A program made the position numbers and the translations under genes. From DTKY01 sp037440765 (GTDB lineage Bacteria > Acidobacteriota > Terriglobia > Bryobacterales > Bryobacteraceae): a stretch of 61,875 nucleotides of DNA. Under the pieces are notes generated by a model that ran no database searches, was not told where the DNA came from, and was given only the letters and a program-made list of their open reading frames with translations. Positions 41,980-50,355 of the stretch are shown piece by piece (positions within the stretch are counted from its first letter, which is position 1; each line of letters opens with the position of its first letter). The DNA lies in the NCBI GenBank assembly GCA_037440765.1, contig JBBITL010000024.1, forward strand, positions 1 through 61,875, given 5' to 3'.

Positions 41980-43200
41980 CTACACCTTCTTCAGCAGCTT
42001 TCGAATCGTCTTGACGGCCCGGTCGACCTCCTGCTCGGTGATGATGTATGGCGGCAGGAACCGCAGCACCGTCTCCTGGGTGCAGTTGAACAGCAGACCC
42101 TCCGAGATGCCGTCAATCACAATCTGCTTGCCGGGCACATCCAGTTCCATTCCGATCATCAGGCCGAAGCCGCGAACCTCCTTGATGAAGGAATGGTGCC
42201 GGGCCAGGTCCTGGAGCTCCATTCTGAAGCAGCCTCCCACGTGGTGTATGTGAAGAAGCTGGTCCTTGATGACATCCAGCACTTCCAGGGCGACCCGGCA
42301 GGCCAGCGGGCCCCCGCCGAAGGTGCTCCCGTGCATGCCTGCCGTGAGCGCCCCGGCCGCCTTCTCGTTAGCCATGACAGCGCCCAGCGGCAGACCTCCG
42401 CTCAAGGGCTTGGCGACGGCAACCACATCCGGCTGGACGGCCGGCTCCGCCAATTGGTACGCAAAGTACTTGCCGGTGCGGCCCACCCCGCACTGGATCT
42501 CGTCGAAGATCAGGAGCGCATCGTGCTGGTCGGCCAGTTGCCTGGCGCGGCGGGCGAAATCCGCCGCCAGCGGGCACACGCCGCCCTCCCCCTGAATCCA
42601 CTCCAGAACAATCGCGGCGGTGCGCGGGCCGGCGGCCTGCTCGAGAGCCGCCGTGTCGTTGCGCGGCACGAAGCGGACACCCGGGAGCACCGGCCCGAAC
42701 GGGTCCCGGTACTTGGCCTGCCCGGTGATGGACAGAGATCCCAGGGTCCTCCCGTGGAAGGAATTCTCTAGCGAGATGATCTCGTGCTTCTCGGGACTGA
42801 CGGCTCTGCCGCGCCCGAGCGCCATCTTGAGGGCTCCCTCCATGGCCTCCGTTCCGGAGTTGCAGAAGAAACTGCGCTGGAGCCCGCTGATCTCGGCCAG
42901 CCGACGGGCCAGCGGCCCCTGGTACTCGTGGTAGTAGAGGTTGGAGCAATGCAGCAGAAGCGCCGCCTGGGAGCGGATCGCACGCAGCAGGCGCGGGTGC
43001 GTGTGGCCAAGGGCGCTCACTCCGATCCCCGTGATCAGGTCCAGGTAGCGTTTGCGGTTGAGGTCGTAGACGTAGCACCCCTTGCCGCGGTGCACCACGA
43101 TGGGGTAGCGGCTGTAGTTCTGGAGCAGGTACTGCCGTTCCAGTTCCATGACCTGGCCGGCGGAGGAGGTAGTCCGTTCGGTTGAAGATGGTGCGCTCAT
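41980..43200 (-). CDS. argD: class III aminotransferase, acetylornithine aminotransferase-like
   Basis: 406 residues. PLP enzyme of the ArgD/ornithine-aminotransferase group: CYVYDLNRKRYLDLITGIGV, FFCNSGTEAMEGALKMA, LIFDEIQCGVGRTGKYFAYQ (PLP-binding Asp) and VAVAKPLSGGLPLGAVMA with the Schiff-base lysine, then STFGGGPLACRVALEVLD. Acetylornithine is the best guess; other omega-amino acids are possible as no other arginine genes are here. Starts at the ATG at 43200, six bases after a TATTAT -10 box; the longer open frame includes the promoter. Confidence 0.87.
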   Translation of the reverse strand: MSAPSSTERTTSSAGQVMELERQYLLQNYSRYPIVVHRGKGCYVYDLNRKRYLDLITGIGVSALGHTHPRLLRAIRSQAALLLHCSNLYYHEYQGPLARRLAEISGLQRSFFCNSGTEAMEGALKMALGRGRAVSPEKHEIISLENSFHGRTLGSLSITGQAKYRDPFGPVLPGVRFVPRNDTAALEQAAGPRTAAIVLEWIQGEGGVCPLAADFARRARQLADQHDALLIFDEIQCGVGRTGKYFAYQLAEPAVQPDVVAVAKPLSGGLPLGAVMANEKAAGALTAGMHGSTFGGGPLACRVALEVLDVIKDQLLHIHHVGGCFRMELQDLARHHSFIKEVRGFGLMIGMELDVPGKQIVIDGISEGLLFNCTQETVLRFLPPYIITEQEVDRAVKTIRKLLKKV

Positions 43201-43206
43201 CTCCCC

Positions 43207-43212
43207 ATAATA
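43207..43212 (-). promoter_or_regulatory. -10 box of leaderless argD-amrS promoter
   Basis: TATTAT on the minus strand followed by GGGGAG and then ATG (43200). The six-base gap places the transcription start at the ATG. No clear -35. Confidence 0.5.
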
Positions 43213-43255
43213 CTTGCCCTGTCGCACCCGGTGCCCGGCGTGGCTCTCTTTTCAC

Positions 43256-43284
43256 TTGCATGCCAACCCCGCCTGTGATAGAGC
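43256..43284 (+). promoter_or_regulatory. promoter of the 43302 lipoprotein gene
   Basis: TTGCAT (43256-43261), 17-bp spacer, TAGAGC (43279-43284); AGGAG follows in the short leader. Confidence 0.5.
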
Positions 43285-43301
43285 AACGCTAGGAGTGAGC
43301 C

Positions 43302-44144
43302 ATGCCCAGCCAAACAAGGCCAGTTCTGGCCGTCGCTTCTTGTCTGCTCCTTTGGCTCCTTGGGGCTTCGTGCGGGCCGAAAGGCCCGGAAGTGGGCTCG
43401 CCGGCCTTCTACTGGCAGGCGGCCCGGGAGACCTTTGTCACGCGCGACTACCTCAAGACCACCGAGCACCTTCGGCGCGTCATACGGACCGAAAATGAAT
43501 TCACCCAGCGGGCGCTGCCCTGGCGGCTGGTTGTCAGCAGCGGCGTCGCCCCAGCCTACCTGGACCTGGCCTCCGACTGCGAGATGGGGTTGAAAGCCAA
43601 CCCCAAGACCGAACTCCAGATGAGGCGCGCCATGTCCAACTACTGGCTCATGGCGGAGACCCGCGCGCTCGAGTTCGTTGAGACGTTCATCCAGTTCCGG
43701 AAGCAATATACGGGCAACACCATCGGCCTTGAGTTTCCCTTCCCGTCCGTGGATCTCTCCGACATAGTGGAACGGGGAAAGATCCAGGGAGGGATCCTGA
43801 TGTCCCCGGAGCGGATGACAGCCCTGGAACACCGTATGATGGAACGGGCCATGGCCGACGCCGTCTCGGCGGCGGTAGGCGCTCCGGAGGACATTCCCAA
43901 GGGCCGGCTGGCCTTCCAGGGCGGCCGCGCCGAAGTGCCGCGGGAGGTCTTCATGACGGCCATGCTCAGGTCCCTGTACCGGCAGGCCGCGCTGTTCGGC
44001 AGGGACGCGATGAACAAACCGGACCGCTTGATGGTGTTCACCGAGCAGGCCACCGAAGCGCTCAAGACCATGGAGAAGAACGAGCAGAACAAGAGGCTGG
44101 CCGCCGACTTCCAGAGTCTGCTCAAGCCGGCCAAGAAGCCCTGA
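43302..44144 (+). CDS. hypothetical lipoprotein
   Basis: 280 residues. Signal sequence ending in lipobox LGASC (Cys at residue 24), so probably anchored in the membrane. The mature part is alpha-helical and looks TPR-like at the start (AFYWQAARETFVTRDYLKTTEHLRRVI). There are charged helices at the end (ATEALKTMEKNEQNKRL). I recognise no family. AGGAG precedes the ATG. Monocistronic; convergent with the ArnT-like gene. Confidence 0.78.
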   Translation: MPSQTRPVLAVASCLLLWLLGASCGPKGPEVGSPAFYWQAARETFVTRDYLKTTEHLRRVIRTENEFTQRALPWRLVVSSGVAPAYLDLASDCEMGLKANPKTELQMRRAMSNYWLMAETRALEFVETFIQFRKQYTGNTIGLEFPFPSVDLSDIVERGKIQGGILMSPERMTALEHRMMERAMADAVSAAVGAPEDIPKGRLAFQGGRAEVPREVFMTAMLRSLYRQAALFGRDAMNKPDRLMVFTEQATEALKTMEKNEQNKRLAADFQSLLKPAKKP

Positions 44145-44158
44145 GCGCCGCCGGGGAC

Positions 44159-45595
44159 TCACTCCACGTAGGGAGGCGAGCCCGGAGTCTGCCTTATGCG
44201 CGTGGGCTTGGCCGCGTCGCTGCACTCCGGGAGCGGCGTGGCCGAGTAGTAGTTCAGCCCGTACCTCCAGTTGCGGTGGATTCTCTCCACGCATACCGCG
44301 GACGGATCGCTCCGGACCGCCCTCCACAGCGGCCGGGCTGACGCCTCGCGTTCCAGCACGGGAATGGCGTGCGCCTTCAGGTAAACGATGCTCAGCACGG
44401 CCATAGCCACCACCGCGCCGCAGGCGGCGCTTCTCTTCCCGGCTCTCCCGAGCCTCCACGCGGCGATCGCGCCCAGGCCGCAGGCTGCGGCCCACAGCCA
44501 GTTCCATCCGGTGATGGCGGTCCGGCTGAGGCCCTCGGCCAGCGCATGTGGAAACGTGGCGCTGGCCACCGGCGTAAGCGTCATGAGCAGGCAACAGGCC
44601 GCCAGCAGCCAGCCGGTGTTCTTCATCTCTTCCAGCGCCAGCCCCGCCAACGCGGCCAGCGCCGGCAACAGCGGAAGAATATAACCGGGAAGCTTGCCTG
44701 AGGAGGCCGACAGGAACACGAAGCCGAAGCCCGCCCAAGCCAGCAGGAAGGTTCGCCGGTGATCGTTGTAGATCCTTCGCCGAAGCAGTCCCGCCAGCAT
44801 CGGGCTCCAGGGATAAAGCCCGCCTATGAGCACCGGCACATAGAACCAGAAAGGCTGCGCGTGCAGCATCTCCCCGCTCGTGAACCGGGCGAAGTGGTGG
44901 CGGCCGAAGAACTCCACCAGGAACGCCTGCCCATGAAGGACGGCGCAGGCCGCGTACCAAGGCACGGCCGTGGCGGCAAAGACCGCCACGGGCGCCGGCC
45001 GGACCCAATCCCTCCAGCGCTTACGCCCGGCCCACAGCAGCGGCAGAGCCAGCACCAGGGGCACCAATCCCTTGGCCAGCACGGCCAGGGCGATGCAGAA
45101 AGCCACTCCCGGCAGCAGGCGCGGGTTCCCCGTGGACAGCCACCGCAGCCCCAGGAGCATCGCCGCCGACAACGCGGCCGACATGGGCAGGTCGGTTACC
45201 CCCACCTGGCTGAACGCCAGCCACAAAGCCGAGGTCGAAAGCACTGCGGTTGAGACGAGCGCGGCTCTGCCGCCAAACTCCCTGCGCAGCGTGTGGTGGT
45301 AGAACAGCAGGAAGACCACGCTCAGCAGCGCCACCGGCAGCCGCGGCGCCAGGTCTTCGTTCAGCCCAACCTTGGTGCCGGCGGCCACCAGCCAGTACAG
45401 CAGCGGAGGCTTCTCAAGCCAGACATCGCCCCACAGCCTCGGCGTGACCCAGTCGCCGCTGCGCGCCATCTCCCTGCCGATGGAGGCGTAGCGCGGCTCG
45501 TCGGGACCCACCATGCCGGCCCCGGACAGGCCGTAGAAATACAGCGACGCCAATGCCAGGGCGGCCAGGAGCCACGGGCGGAAGATTGCAGGCAC
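44159..45595 (-). CDS. ArnT-like GT-C glycosyltransferase (PMT/GT83)
   Basis: 478 residues, 11-12 hydrophobic helices. First periplasmic loop has GPDEPRYASIGREMARSGDWVTPRLWG, with the catalytic acidic DEPR motif, and EKPPLLYWL, both typical of ArnT and related undecaprenyl-phosphate-sugar transferases. C-terminal part is a small soluble domain. Probably moves a sugar from a polyprenol carrier to lipid A, protein or another surface acceptor. Starts at a GTG (45595) six bases after TATACT, i.e. leaderless; shares this site with the divergent HIT-like gene. Confidence 0.87.
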   Translation of the reverse strand: MPAIFRPWLLAALALASLYFYGLSGAGMVGPDEPRYASIGREMARSGDWVTPRLWGDVWLEKPPLLYWLVAAGTKVGLNEDLAPRLPVALLSVVFLLFYHHTLRREFGGRAALVSTAVLSTSALWLAFSQVGVTDLPMSAALSAAMLLGLRWLSTGNPRLLPGVAFCIALAVLAKGLVPLVLALPLLWAGRKRWRDWVRPAPVAVFAATAVPWYAACAVLHGQAFLVEFFGRHHFARFTSGEMLHAQPFWFYVPVLIGGLYPWSPMLAGLLRRRIYNDHRRTFLLAWAGFGFVFLSASSGKLPGYILPLLPALAALAGLALEEMKNTGWLLAACCLLMTLTPVASATFPHALAEGLSRTAITGWNWLWAAACGLGAIAAWRLGRAGKRSAACGAVVAMAVLSIVYLKAHAIPVLEREASARPLWRAVRSDPSAVCVERIHRNWRYGLNYYSATPLPECSDAAKPTRIRQTPGSPPYVE

Positions 45596-45601
45596 CTATC
45601 A

Positions 45602-45609
45602 AGTATAAT
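45602..45609. promoter_or_regulatory. bidirectional promoter with overlapping -10 boxes
   Basis: AGTATAAT reads TATAAT on plus (45604-45609) and TATACT on minus (45602-45607). Plus: seven bases to ATG 45617. Minus: six bases to GTG 45595. The palindrome TGGCGCCA (45609-45616) fills the plus-strand gap. Both messages should be leaderless and the two polymerases cannot bind at once. Confidence 0.6.
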
Positions 45610-45616
45610 GGCGCCA

Positions 45617-46168
45617 ATGGCGCGCTTACCGGGGTTATTCGCGTTGTTCGTGACGCTGCCGGCGGCTCACGCCGTGGTCGACTCCTGCGTCTGCGATCCG
45701 GACGACCATTCCACATTGCAGGCCCGGCAGTGCAGCCTCACCCGGGAGGCCCTGAAGCAGCCCCCTCACCCGCCCTTCTTCTTCCTCAAGGACAACAACC
45801 CCAACAAGCCCAACCGGACGCTGGCTCTGCCGGCGCGGGTCCGCAAGGGCTTCTACACACTGGCGGAAATGACGCCCGGGGAACGCGCCCACTTCTGGAC
45901 TGCGGCCATCGAGAAGGCCAGAGAGTTGTGGGGCGACGGGTGGGGGCTCGCGGTCAATGGCTCACAGGTGCGGACCCAGTGTCAGCCGCACATACACATC
46001 GGCAGGTTCCTGCCTGCCGCCGAGAACGCCAGGAACTACATCGTTGTGGACAGCCCGGCCCGGATACCCGTCCCCAAGGACGGCACCGGCATCTGGATAC
46101 ACCCTCACGGCGGCAAGCTGCACGTGCACCTGGGTGAGCAGCTCACCGAGACAGTGCTGCTCAGATAG
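45617..46168 (+). CDS. secreted HIT-like hydrolase (CDP-diacylglycerol pyrophosphatase-like)
   Basis: 183 residues. Signal peptide MARLPGLFALFVTLPAAHA, then short cysteine-rich VDSCVCDPDD. The C-terminal half has AEMTPGERAHFWTAAIEKARELWG and QPHIHIGRFLPA, the HxHxG motif of HIT enzymes with one further upstream histidine region. Relatives such as CDP-diacylglycerol pyrophosphatase hydrolyse nucleotide-phosphate bonds outside the cytoplasm; the substrate here is unknown. ATG at 45617 is preferred over 45608 because the latter lies within the -10 box. Confidence 0.75.
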   Translation: MARLPGLFALFVTLPAAHAVVDSCVCDPDDHSTLQARQCSLTREALKQPPHPPFFFLKDNNPNKPNRTLALPARVRKGFYTLAEMTPGERAHFWTAAIEKARELWGDGWGLAVNGSQVRTQCQPHIHIGRFLPAAENARNYIVVDSPARIPVPKDGTGIWIHPHGGKLHVHLGEQLTETVLLR

Positions 46169-46177
46169 GCGGAGGCC

Positions 46178-47710
46178 GTGATCGAAATCTCACCGGCGCC
46201 TACCAGGGACAACTGTCTGATTCACCTGCACCCCTCCGACAACGTGGCCATCGCGCGGGTCACACTCGAGGCCGGCCGGCAGGCCAGGGTCAGTGGAGTC
46301 GAAATCACGCTCGGCGAGAGAATTCCCGCCGGTCACAAAGCGGCGCTCACACTGATCGAGGAAGGTTCCGTAGTGCTGCGCTACGGCCAGCCCATCGGGC
46401 GGGCCGGCCGGCGCATCCGGCCCGGCGAACATGTCCACCTGCACAACCTGCTCTACGAGGAGCCCGGGTTGAAGCTGGACTTCCCGGGCGGGGACCTTGC
46501 GCCGCCGCCCGCGCCGGCCGACGCCCCCGTGTTCCTGGGTTTCCCCCGCGCCGGCGGCCGCGTGGGCGTGCGCAATTTCATTGCGGTGGTGGCCGCCAGC
46601 AACTGCGCCTCGCGCGTCGCCGAAGTGGTGGCGCGCAGGTTCGAAGGGCAACCTGCAACCCGGAACGTCGACGGGGTGGCGGCTTTTCCGCATCACCACG
46701 GTTGCGGCGGCCTGGTCGGCCGCGACGGGGAACTGCTGCGCCGCACCATCGCGGGCGTGCTCGACCATCCCAATGTCTTCGGCGCGGTGTTGATCGGACT
46801 GGGCTGCGAACTGAACCAGGTCGGCGACTATGCCTCGGCGGAGGGCTTCCGGAACGGCCGGCTGGCGGCGCTCACGCTTCAGAACAGCGGCGGCACCCGC
46901 TCGACGGCGGAGGAAGCCGCCCGCGTGGTGGCGCGGCTCATCGAGGAAGCCTCCGCGGCAGTGCGGGTCCGGTCGCCGGCCTCCGGGATCGTGCTGGATC
47001 TGAATTGCGGAGGCTCGGATTCGTTTTCGGGCATTACGGCTAACCCCGCGCTCGGGGTGTGTACGGATCTTCTCACCGCCGCAGGCGGAACGGCGGTGCT
47101 GGCCGAGACGCCGGAGATCTTCGGCGCCGAACACCTGCTGGTGGAGCGGGCCGCCAGCCGTGCCGTCGCCGAACGGCTGCTCGGCTTCATCCGGGGATAC
47201 AAGGAGTACGTGGCGCTTTTCGGCGGCTCCCTGGACGACAACCCCGCCACGGGGAACAAGGAGGGCGGGCTTACCAACATCGTCGAGAAGTCGCTCGGCG
47301 CCGTGGCCAAGGGCGGGGGCTCGGTCCTGATGGACGCCATCGACTACGCCGAGCGCATCCGGCCGCCCGGCCTGGTGTTCATGAACACGCCGGGCTACGA
47401 TCCGGTGTCGCTGGCCGGCCTGGCGGCGGGCGGCGTGAATCTGATCGCCTTCACTACGGGGCGGGGAAGCGCCATAGGATTTCCCACCGTTCCTGTGATA
47501 AAGATCGCGAGCAACTCAGCGGCCTACCGCGGCATGCGGGAGAATATGGATCTCAACGCCGGCGCTATCGCCGACGGCGCGCGGACTCCTGGGGAAGCAG
47601 GCCGGGAGATCTTCGAGACAGTTCTGCGCGTGGCCTCGGGGGAGAAGACCGCCAGCGAGCGCCTGGGCCACAGTGAGTTTGTCCCGTGGCGCGCCGGCCC
47701 GGTGCTGTAG
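46178..47710 (+). CDS. uxaA: altronate dehydratase UxaA
   Basis: 510 residues, a full-length fusion of the SAF-type N-terminal domain (LIHLHPSDNVAIARVTLEAG) and the C-terminal GD/UxaA domain. The latter shows GRVGVRNFIAVVAASNCAS, HHHGCGG, GLGCELNQ, NCGGSDSFSGITANPALGV and GNKEGGLTNIVEKSLGAVAKGG, the conserved iron-binding and substrate residues of altronate/galactarate dehydratases. It makes KDG from D-altronate, the substrate of the KdgK at 17701. GTG start, GGAGG close by. Confidence 0.9.
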   Translation: MIEISPAPTRDNCLIHLHPSDNVAIARVTLEAGRQARVSGVEITLGERIPAGHKAALTLIEEGSVVLRYGQPIGRAGRRIRPGEHVHLHNLLYEEPGLKLDFPGGDLAPPPAPADAPVFLGFPRAGGRVGVRNFIAVVAASNCASRVAEVVARRFEGQPATRNVDGVAAFPHHHGCGGLVGRDGELLRRTIAGVLDHPNVFGAVLIGLGCELNQVGDYASAEGFRNGRLAALTLQNSGGTRSTAEEAARVVARLIEEASAAVRVRSPASGIVLDLNCGGSDSFSGITANPALGVCTDLLTAAGGTAVLAETPEIFGAEHLLVERAASRAVAERLLGFIRGYKEYVALFGGSLDDNPATGNKEGGLTNIVEKSLGAVAKGGGSVLMDAIDYAERIRPPGLVFMNTPGYDPVSLAGLAAGGVNLIAFTTGRGSAIGFPTVPVIKIASNSAAYRGMRENMDLNAGAIADGARTPGEAGREIFETVLRVASGEKTASERLGHSEFVPWRAGPVL

Positions 47711-47723
47711 GCGCCTGTCCCGA

Positions 47724-47729
47724 TACAAT
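47724..47729 (+). promoter_or_regulatory. -10 box of leaderless promoter for the DsbA-like gene
   Basis: TACAAT then six bases then ATG 47736, beyond the uxaA stop. Confidence 0.5.
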
Positions 47730-47735
47730 GGAACC

Positions 47736-48689
47736 ATGTCTCTACACGTGTTCCGATGGCGGATGCTTGCTGTGGTGATGGCCGTTTCCTGCATTCCCGC
47801 AGCCTGTCAGAAGGCGGCTCCAGCGAAGCCGGCAGCCAAGACCGCGTTCGACAAGCCAACCCTGGAGGCCTATATCCGTCACCTGTACGCCTGGGACAAG
47901 GAAGTTCAGGTCAAGATCGGCGACGCCAAGCAATCGTCGATTCAAGGCCTGAGCGAGATCGTGGTGGAAGCCTCGGCCGGCGGCGCCAGCGCCGAACTGC
48001 GTTTCCTGGTCTCGCGCGACGGCAAGAAGATCGTTCAGGGGACAACGTACGACATAGGAGAGAACCCGTTCAAGGCGAACCTGGCCAAGTTGAGCGCGGT
48101 GTCCGGGCCCAGCCTGGGCACGCCCGGCGCGCCCGTGGTCCTGGTCCTTTTCACCGACTACCAGTGCCCCTACTGCCGGGTGGAAGCGAAGATCCTGCGG
48201 GATAACCTGATACAGACGTTTCCGAAAGAAGTCCGCCTCTACCTGGTGGAGTACCCCCTGGAACAGATACACCCGTGGGCCAAGCCGGCGGCGTTAGCGG
48301 GCCGCTGCGTCTTAGAGCAGGGCCAGGACGTCTACTGGCAGTTCCACGACTGGATCTTTGACCAGCAGGCCCAGATCACCCCCGAGAACCTGCGGGCCAG
48401 GGTCATGGACTTCGCCAAGGGCCGGCAGATCGACGCCCTGCAACTGGGCCGCTGCCTGGACGGCGGCATGATGGAGGCCGAATTGAGCATGGCCGTGGGA
48501 TTGGGACGGTCGCTGGGGGTGAACGCCACGCCCACCCTGTTCATCAACGGCCGCCGCGTTTCGGCCCAGCTCTCCTGGGAGCAGTTGCGCAGCCTCATTT
48601 CAAGCGAGATCGAGTACCAGAGGACGGCCAAGAACGCCGGCGACACGGCCTGCTGCGAGGTCAGGCTGTCCTCGCCGCTGGCCAGGTAA
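47736..48689 (+). CDS. DsbA-like thioredoxin-fold lipoprotein
   Basis: 317 residues. Signal sequence with lipobox-like IPAAC (Cys about 24), then an ~100-residue N-terminal domain, then a thioredoxin fold with active site TDYQCPYCRVEAKIL and the cis-proline loop GVNATPTLFINGRR; a DsbA-like helical insert lies between. Member of the DsbA/DsbG-like oxidoreductases that act on disulfides outside the cytoplasm. The ATG at 47736 is chosen over longer frames because TACAAT ends six bases before it. Confidence 0.87.
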   Translation: MSLHVFRWRMLAVVMAVSCIPAACQKAAPAKPAAKTAFDKPTLEAYIRHLYAWDKEVQVKIGDAKQSSIQGLSEIVVEASAGGASAELRFLVSRDGKKIVQGTTYDIGENPFKANLAKLSAVSGPSLGTPGAPVVLVLFTDYQCPYCRVEAKILRDNLIQTFPKEVRLYLVEYPLEQIHPWAKPAALAGRCVLEQGQDVYWQFHDWIFDQQAQITPENLRARVMDFAKGRQIDALQLGRCLDGGMMEAELSMAVGLGRSLGVNATPTLFINGRRVSAQLSWEQLRSLISSEIEYQRTAKNAGDTACCEVRLSSPLAR

Positions 48690-48698
48690 AGCTCGCGC

Positions 48699-50204
48699 GT
48701 GAGAATCGCACGCAAGCTGCTGCTGACCGCCTGGCTGGCGGCGGGCCTGGCCCTGGCGGCCGGCATCGACCCGGCGCAGTACCTGGAGAACATCAAGGTC
48801 CTGGCGTCGGAACAAATGCGCGGGCGGGCCGCGGGCCACCCCGAACTGGACGAGGCCGCCCGCTTCATAGCCGGCCGTTTCCAGTCCTTCGGCCTGGAGC
48901 CCGCTGCCGGGCGCGACTTCCTTCAGCCGTTTCCCATAACAGCCTCAGCCGCCCTGGGCGCCGGGAACCGTCTCGACTACACCGACGGACGCTCCACCAC
49001 CAGCCTCAAGTTCGACGAGGAGTTCCGCCCGCTGGCCTTCTCCGCCAGTGGCAGCGTCTCGGGGCAGGTGGTCTTCGCCGGCTACGGTATCACGGCCCGC
49101 GAGTACGGCTACGACGACTACGCGGGGCTCGACGTCAGGAACAAGCTGGTGATCGTCCTGCGCCACGAGCCCCAGGAGGCCGAGCAGTCGAGCGTTTTCA
49201 GCGGCAGGATCTACACCAATCACGCCCAGCTTGAGACCAAGGCGCTCAACGCCCGGCGTCGCGGCGCCGCAGCCGTGCTTTTCGTCGCCGACAGGCCGTC
49301 CCACCCCGGCGAGTCCCTGGCGCTGGCGGACTTCTCCTCCCTCCCCGGCCCGGCCAACCCCGGTATCCCCTTCGTCGAGGTGCGCAGCGACGTGGCCGAC
49401 CGCTGGCTGCGCCTGGCCGGGCGCTCGCTCGAGGAGGTCGTCCGGTCGATCGACCGGCACCTCCGCCCGCGCTCCTTCGCGCTGCCGGCTTCGTTCCGGG
49501 TGAATCTCACCACCGACGTCCGGCAGGAGCCGGTCAAGGTGAACAATGTCGCCGGGTATCTGCGCGGCCGGACTGACGAGTACCTGATCATTGGCGCGCA
49601 CTACGACCATGTGGGCACGGGCGAGCAGTTTTCAATGGCCTCCACGGGCAGGGGCGCGGTCCATCCGGGCGCCGACGACAACGCCTCCGGCGTCTCAGCC
49701 GTGATCGAGCTGGCGCGATGGTTCAGCGGACGGCCGAGGCCGCGCCGCGGCATACTCTTCCTCGCATTCGCCGCCGAGGAAATCGGCCTGCTCGGGTCCA
49801 ACTACTACGTGGAAAACCCGATCCTGCCGCTAAGCCAGGCAATCGCCATGATCAACATGGACATGATCGGCCGGATGCGCGATGAGCAGGTCTTCGTGGG
49901 CGGCGTGAATACCGGGTCGGACTTCCGCAAGCTGCTCGGGGACCTGAACAGGCAAGCCCGGCTGAGGCTGGAGTGGTCCGACAACGGAGGGTATGGCTCC
50001 AGCGACCAGTTCTGCTTCATCCCAAAGGAGATCCCTGTGCTGTTCTTCTTCACCGGCCTGCACGGGGAGTATCATACGCCCTCGGACACCTGGGAGACCA
50101 TTGACGCTGCCTCAGCCGCGCGCCTGGTGGGCTTCATCGGCTCGGCCGCAGAACGCCTCGTGGAAGCCGGAACGCGCCCTCGCTTTGTGAGGCGAACGCG
50201 CTAG
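48699..50204 (+). CDS. M28-family zinc aminopeptidase, secreted
   Basis: 501 residues. Signal peptide MRIARKLLLTAWLAAGLALAAG, a PA-like region (GQVVFAGYGI, then a lid), and an M28 catalytic domain: GAHYDHVG (His), GADDNASG (Asp), AAEEIGLLGS (catalytic and metal Glu), NMDMIGR (Asp), and HGEYHTPSDTWE (His). All five zinc ligands are visible. Cleaves peptides outside the cytoplasm. Its stop TAG is part of the CTAG border of a repeat element. Confidence 0.92.
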   Translation: MRIARKLLLTAWLAAGLALAAGIDPAQYLENIKVLASEQMRGRAAGHPELDEAARFIAGRFQSFGLEPAAGRDFLQPFPITASAALGAGNRLDYTDGRSTTSLKFDEEFRPLAFSASGSVSGQVVFAGYGITAREYGYDDYAGLDVRNKLVIVLRHEPQEAEQSSVFSGRIYTNHAQLETKALNARRRGAAAVLFVADRPSHPGESLALADFSSLPGPANPGIPFVEVRSDVADRWLRLAGRSLEEVVRSIDRHLRPRSFALPASFRVNLTTDVRQEPVKVNNVAGYLRGRTDEYLIIGAHYDHVGTGEQFSMASTGRGAVHPGADDNASGVSAVIELARWFSGRPRPRRGILFLAFAAEEIGLLGSNYYVENPILPLSQAIAMINMDMIGRMRDEQVFVGGVNTGSDFRKLLGDLNRQARLRLEWSDNGGYGSSDQFCFIPKEIPVLFFFTGLHGEYHTPSDTWETIDAASAARLVGFIGSAAERLVEAGTRPRFVRRTR

Positions 50205-50317
50205 TGTCCCAACTCAGACATCCGCTGAACAAATGCGCCCGCCGACGCGCGCGGTTCTGTGCTTTCGAGGTAGGGAGCGGGCGTGCAGGCCTGCTTGCTT
50301 CTGACTGGGGACACTAG
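50201..50317 (-). repeat. MITE-like repeat, copy 2, with terminal inverted repeats
   Basis: About 117 bp bounded by CTAG at both ends. Next to CTAG the ends read TGTCCCAACTCAGA and, on the other strand, TGTCCCCAGTCAGAA: 16-bp imperfect inverted repeats. The interior shares a 24-base block around AAGCACAGAACCG with copy 1 (14847) in inverted orientation, and GCCCGC can pair with GCGGGC. It lacks ~20 internal bases of copy 1. CTAG borders fit the YTAR 4-bp target duplications of IS5-family elements. The left CTAG holds the M28 stop codon. Non-coding. Confidence 0.78.
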
Positions 50318-50355
50318 TCCGCGCGGCCGCAACCGCCGATAGGTGATTCTTGGGG

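Noticed and set aside
43197..45008. 603-codon minus-strand open frame
   Set aside because: Covers the antisense of the lipoprotein gene and part of the ArnT-like gene in another frame; no motif.
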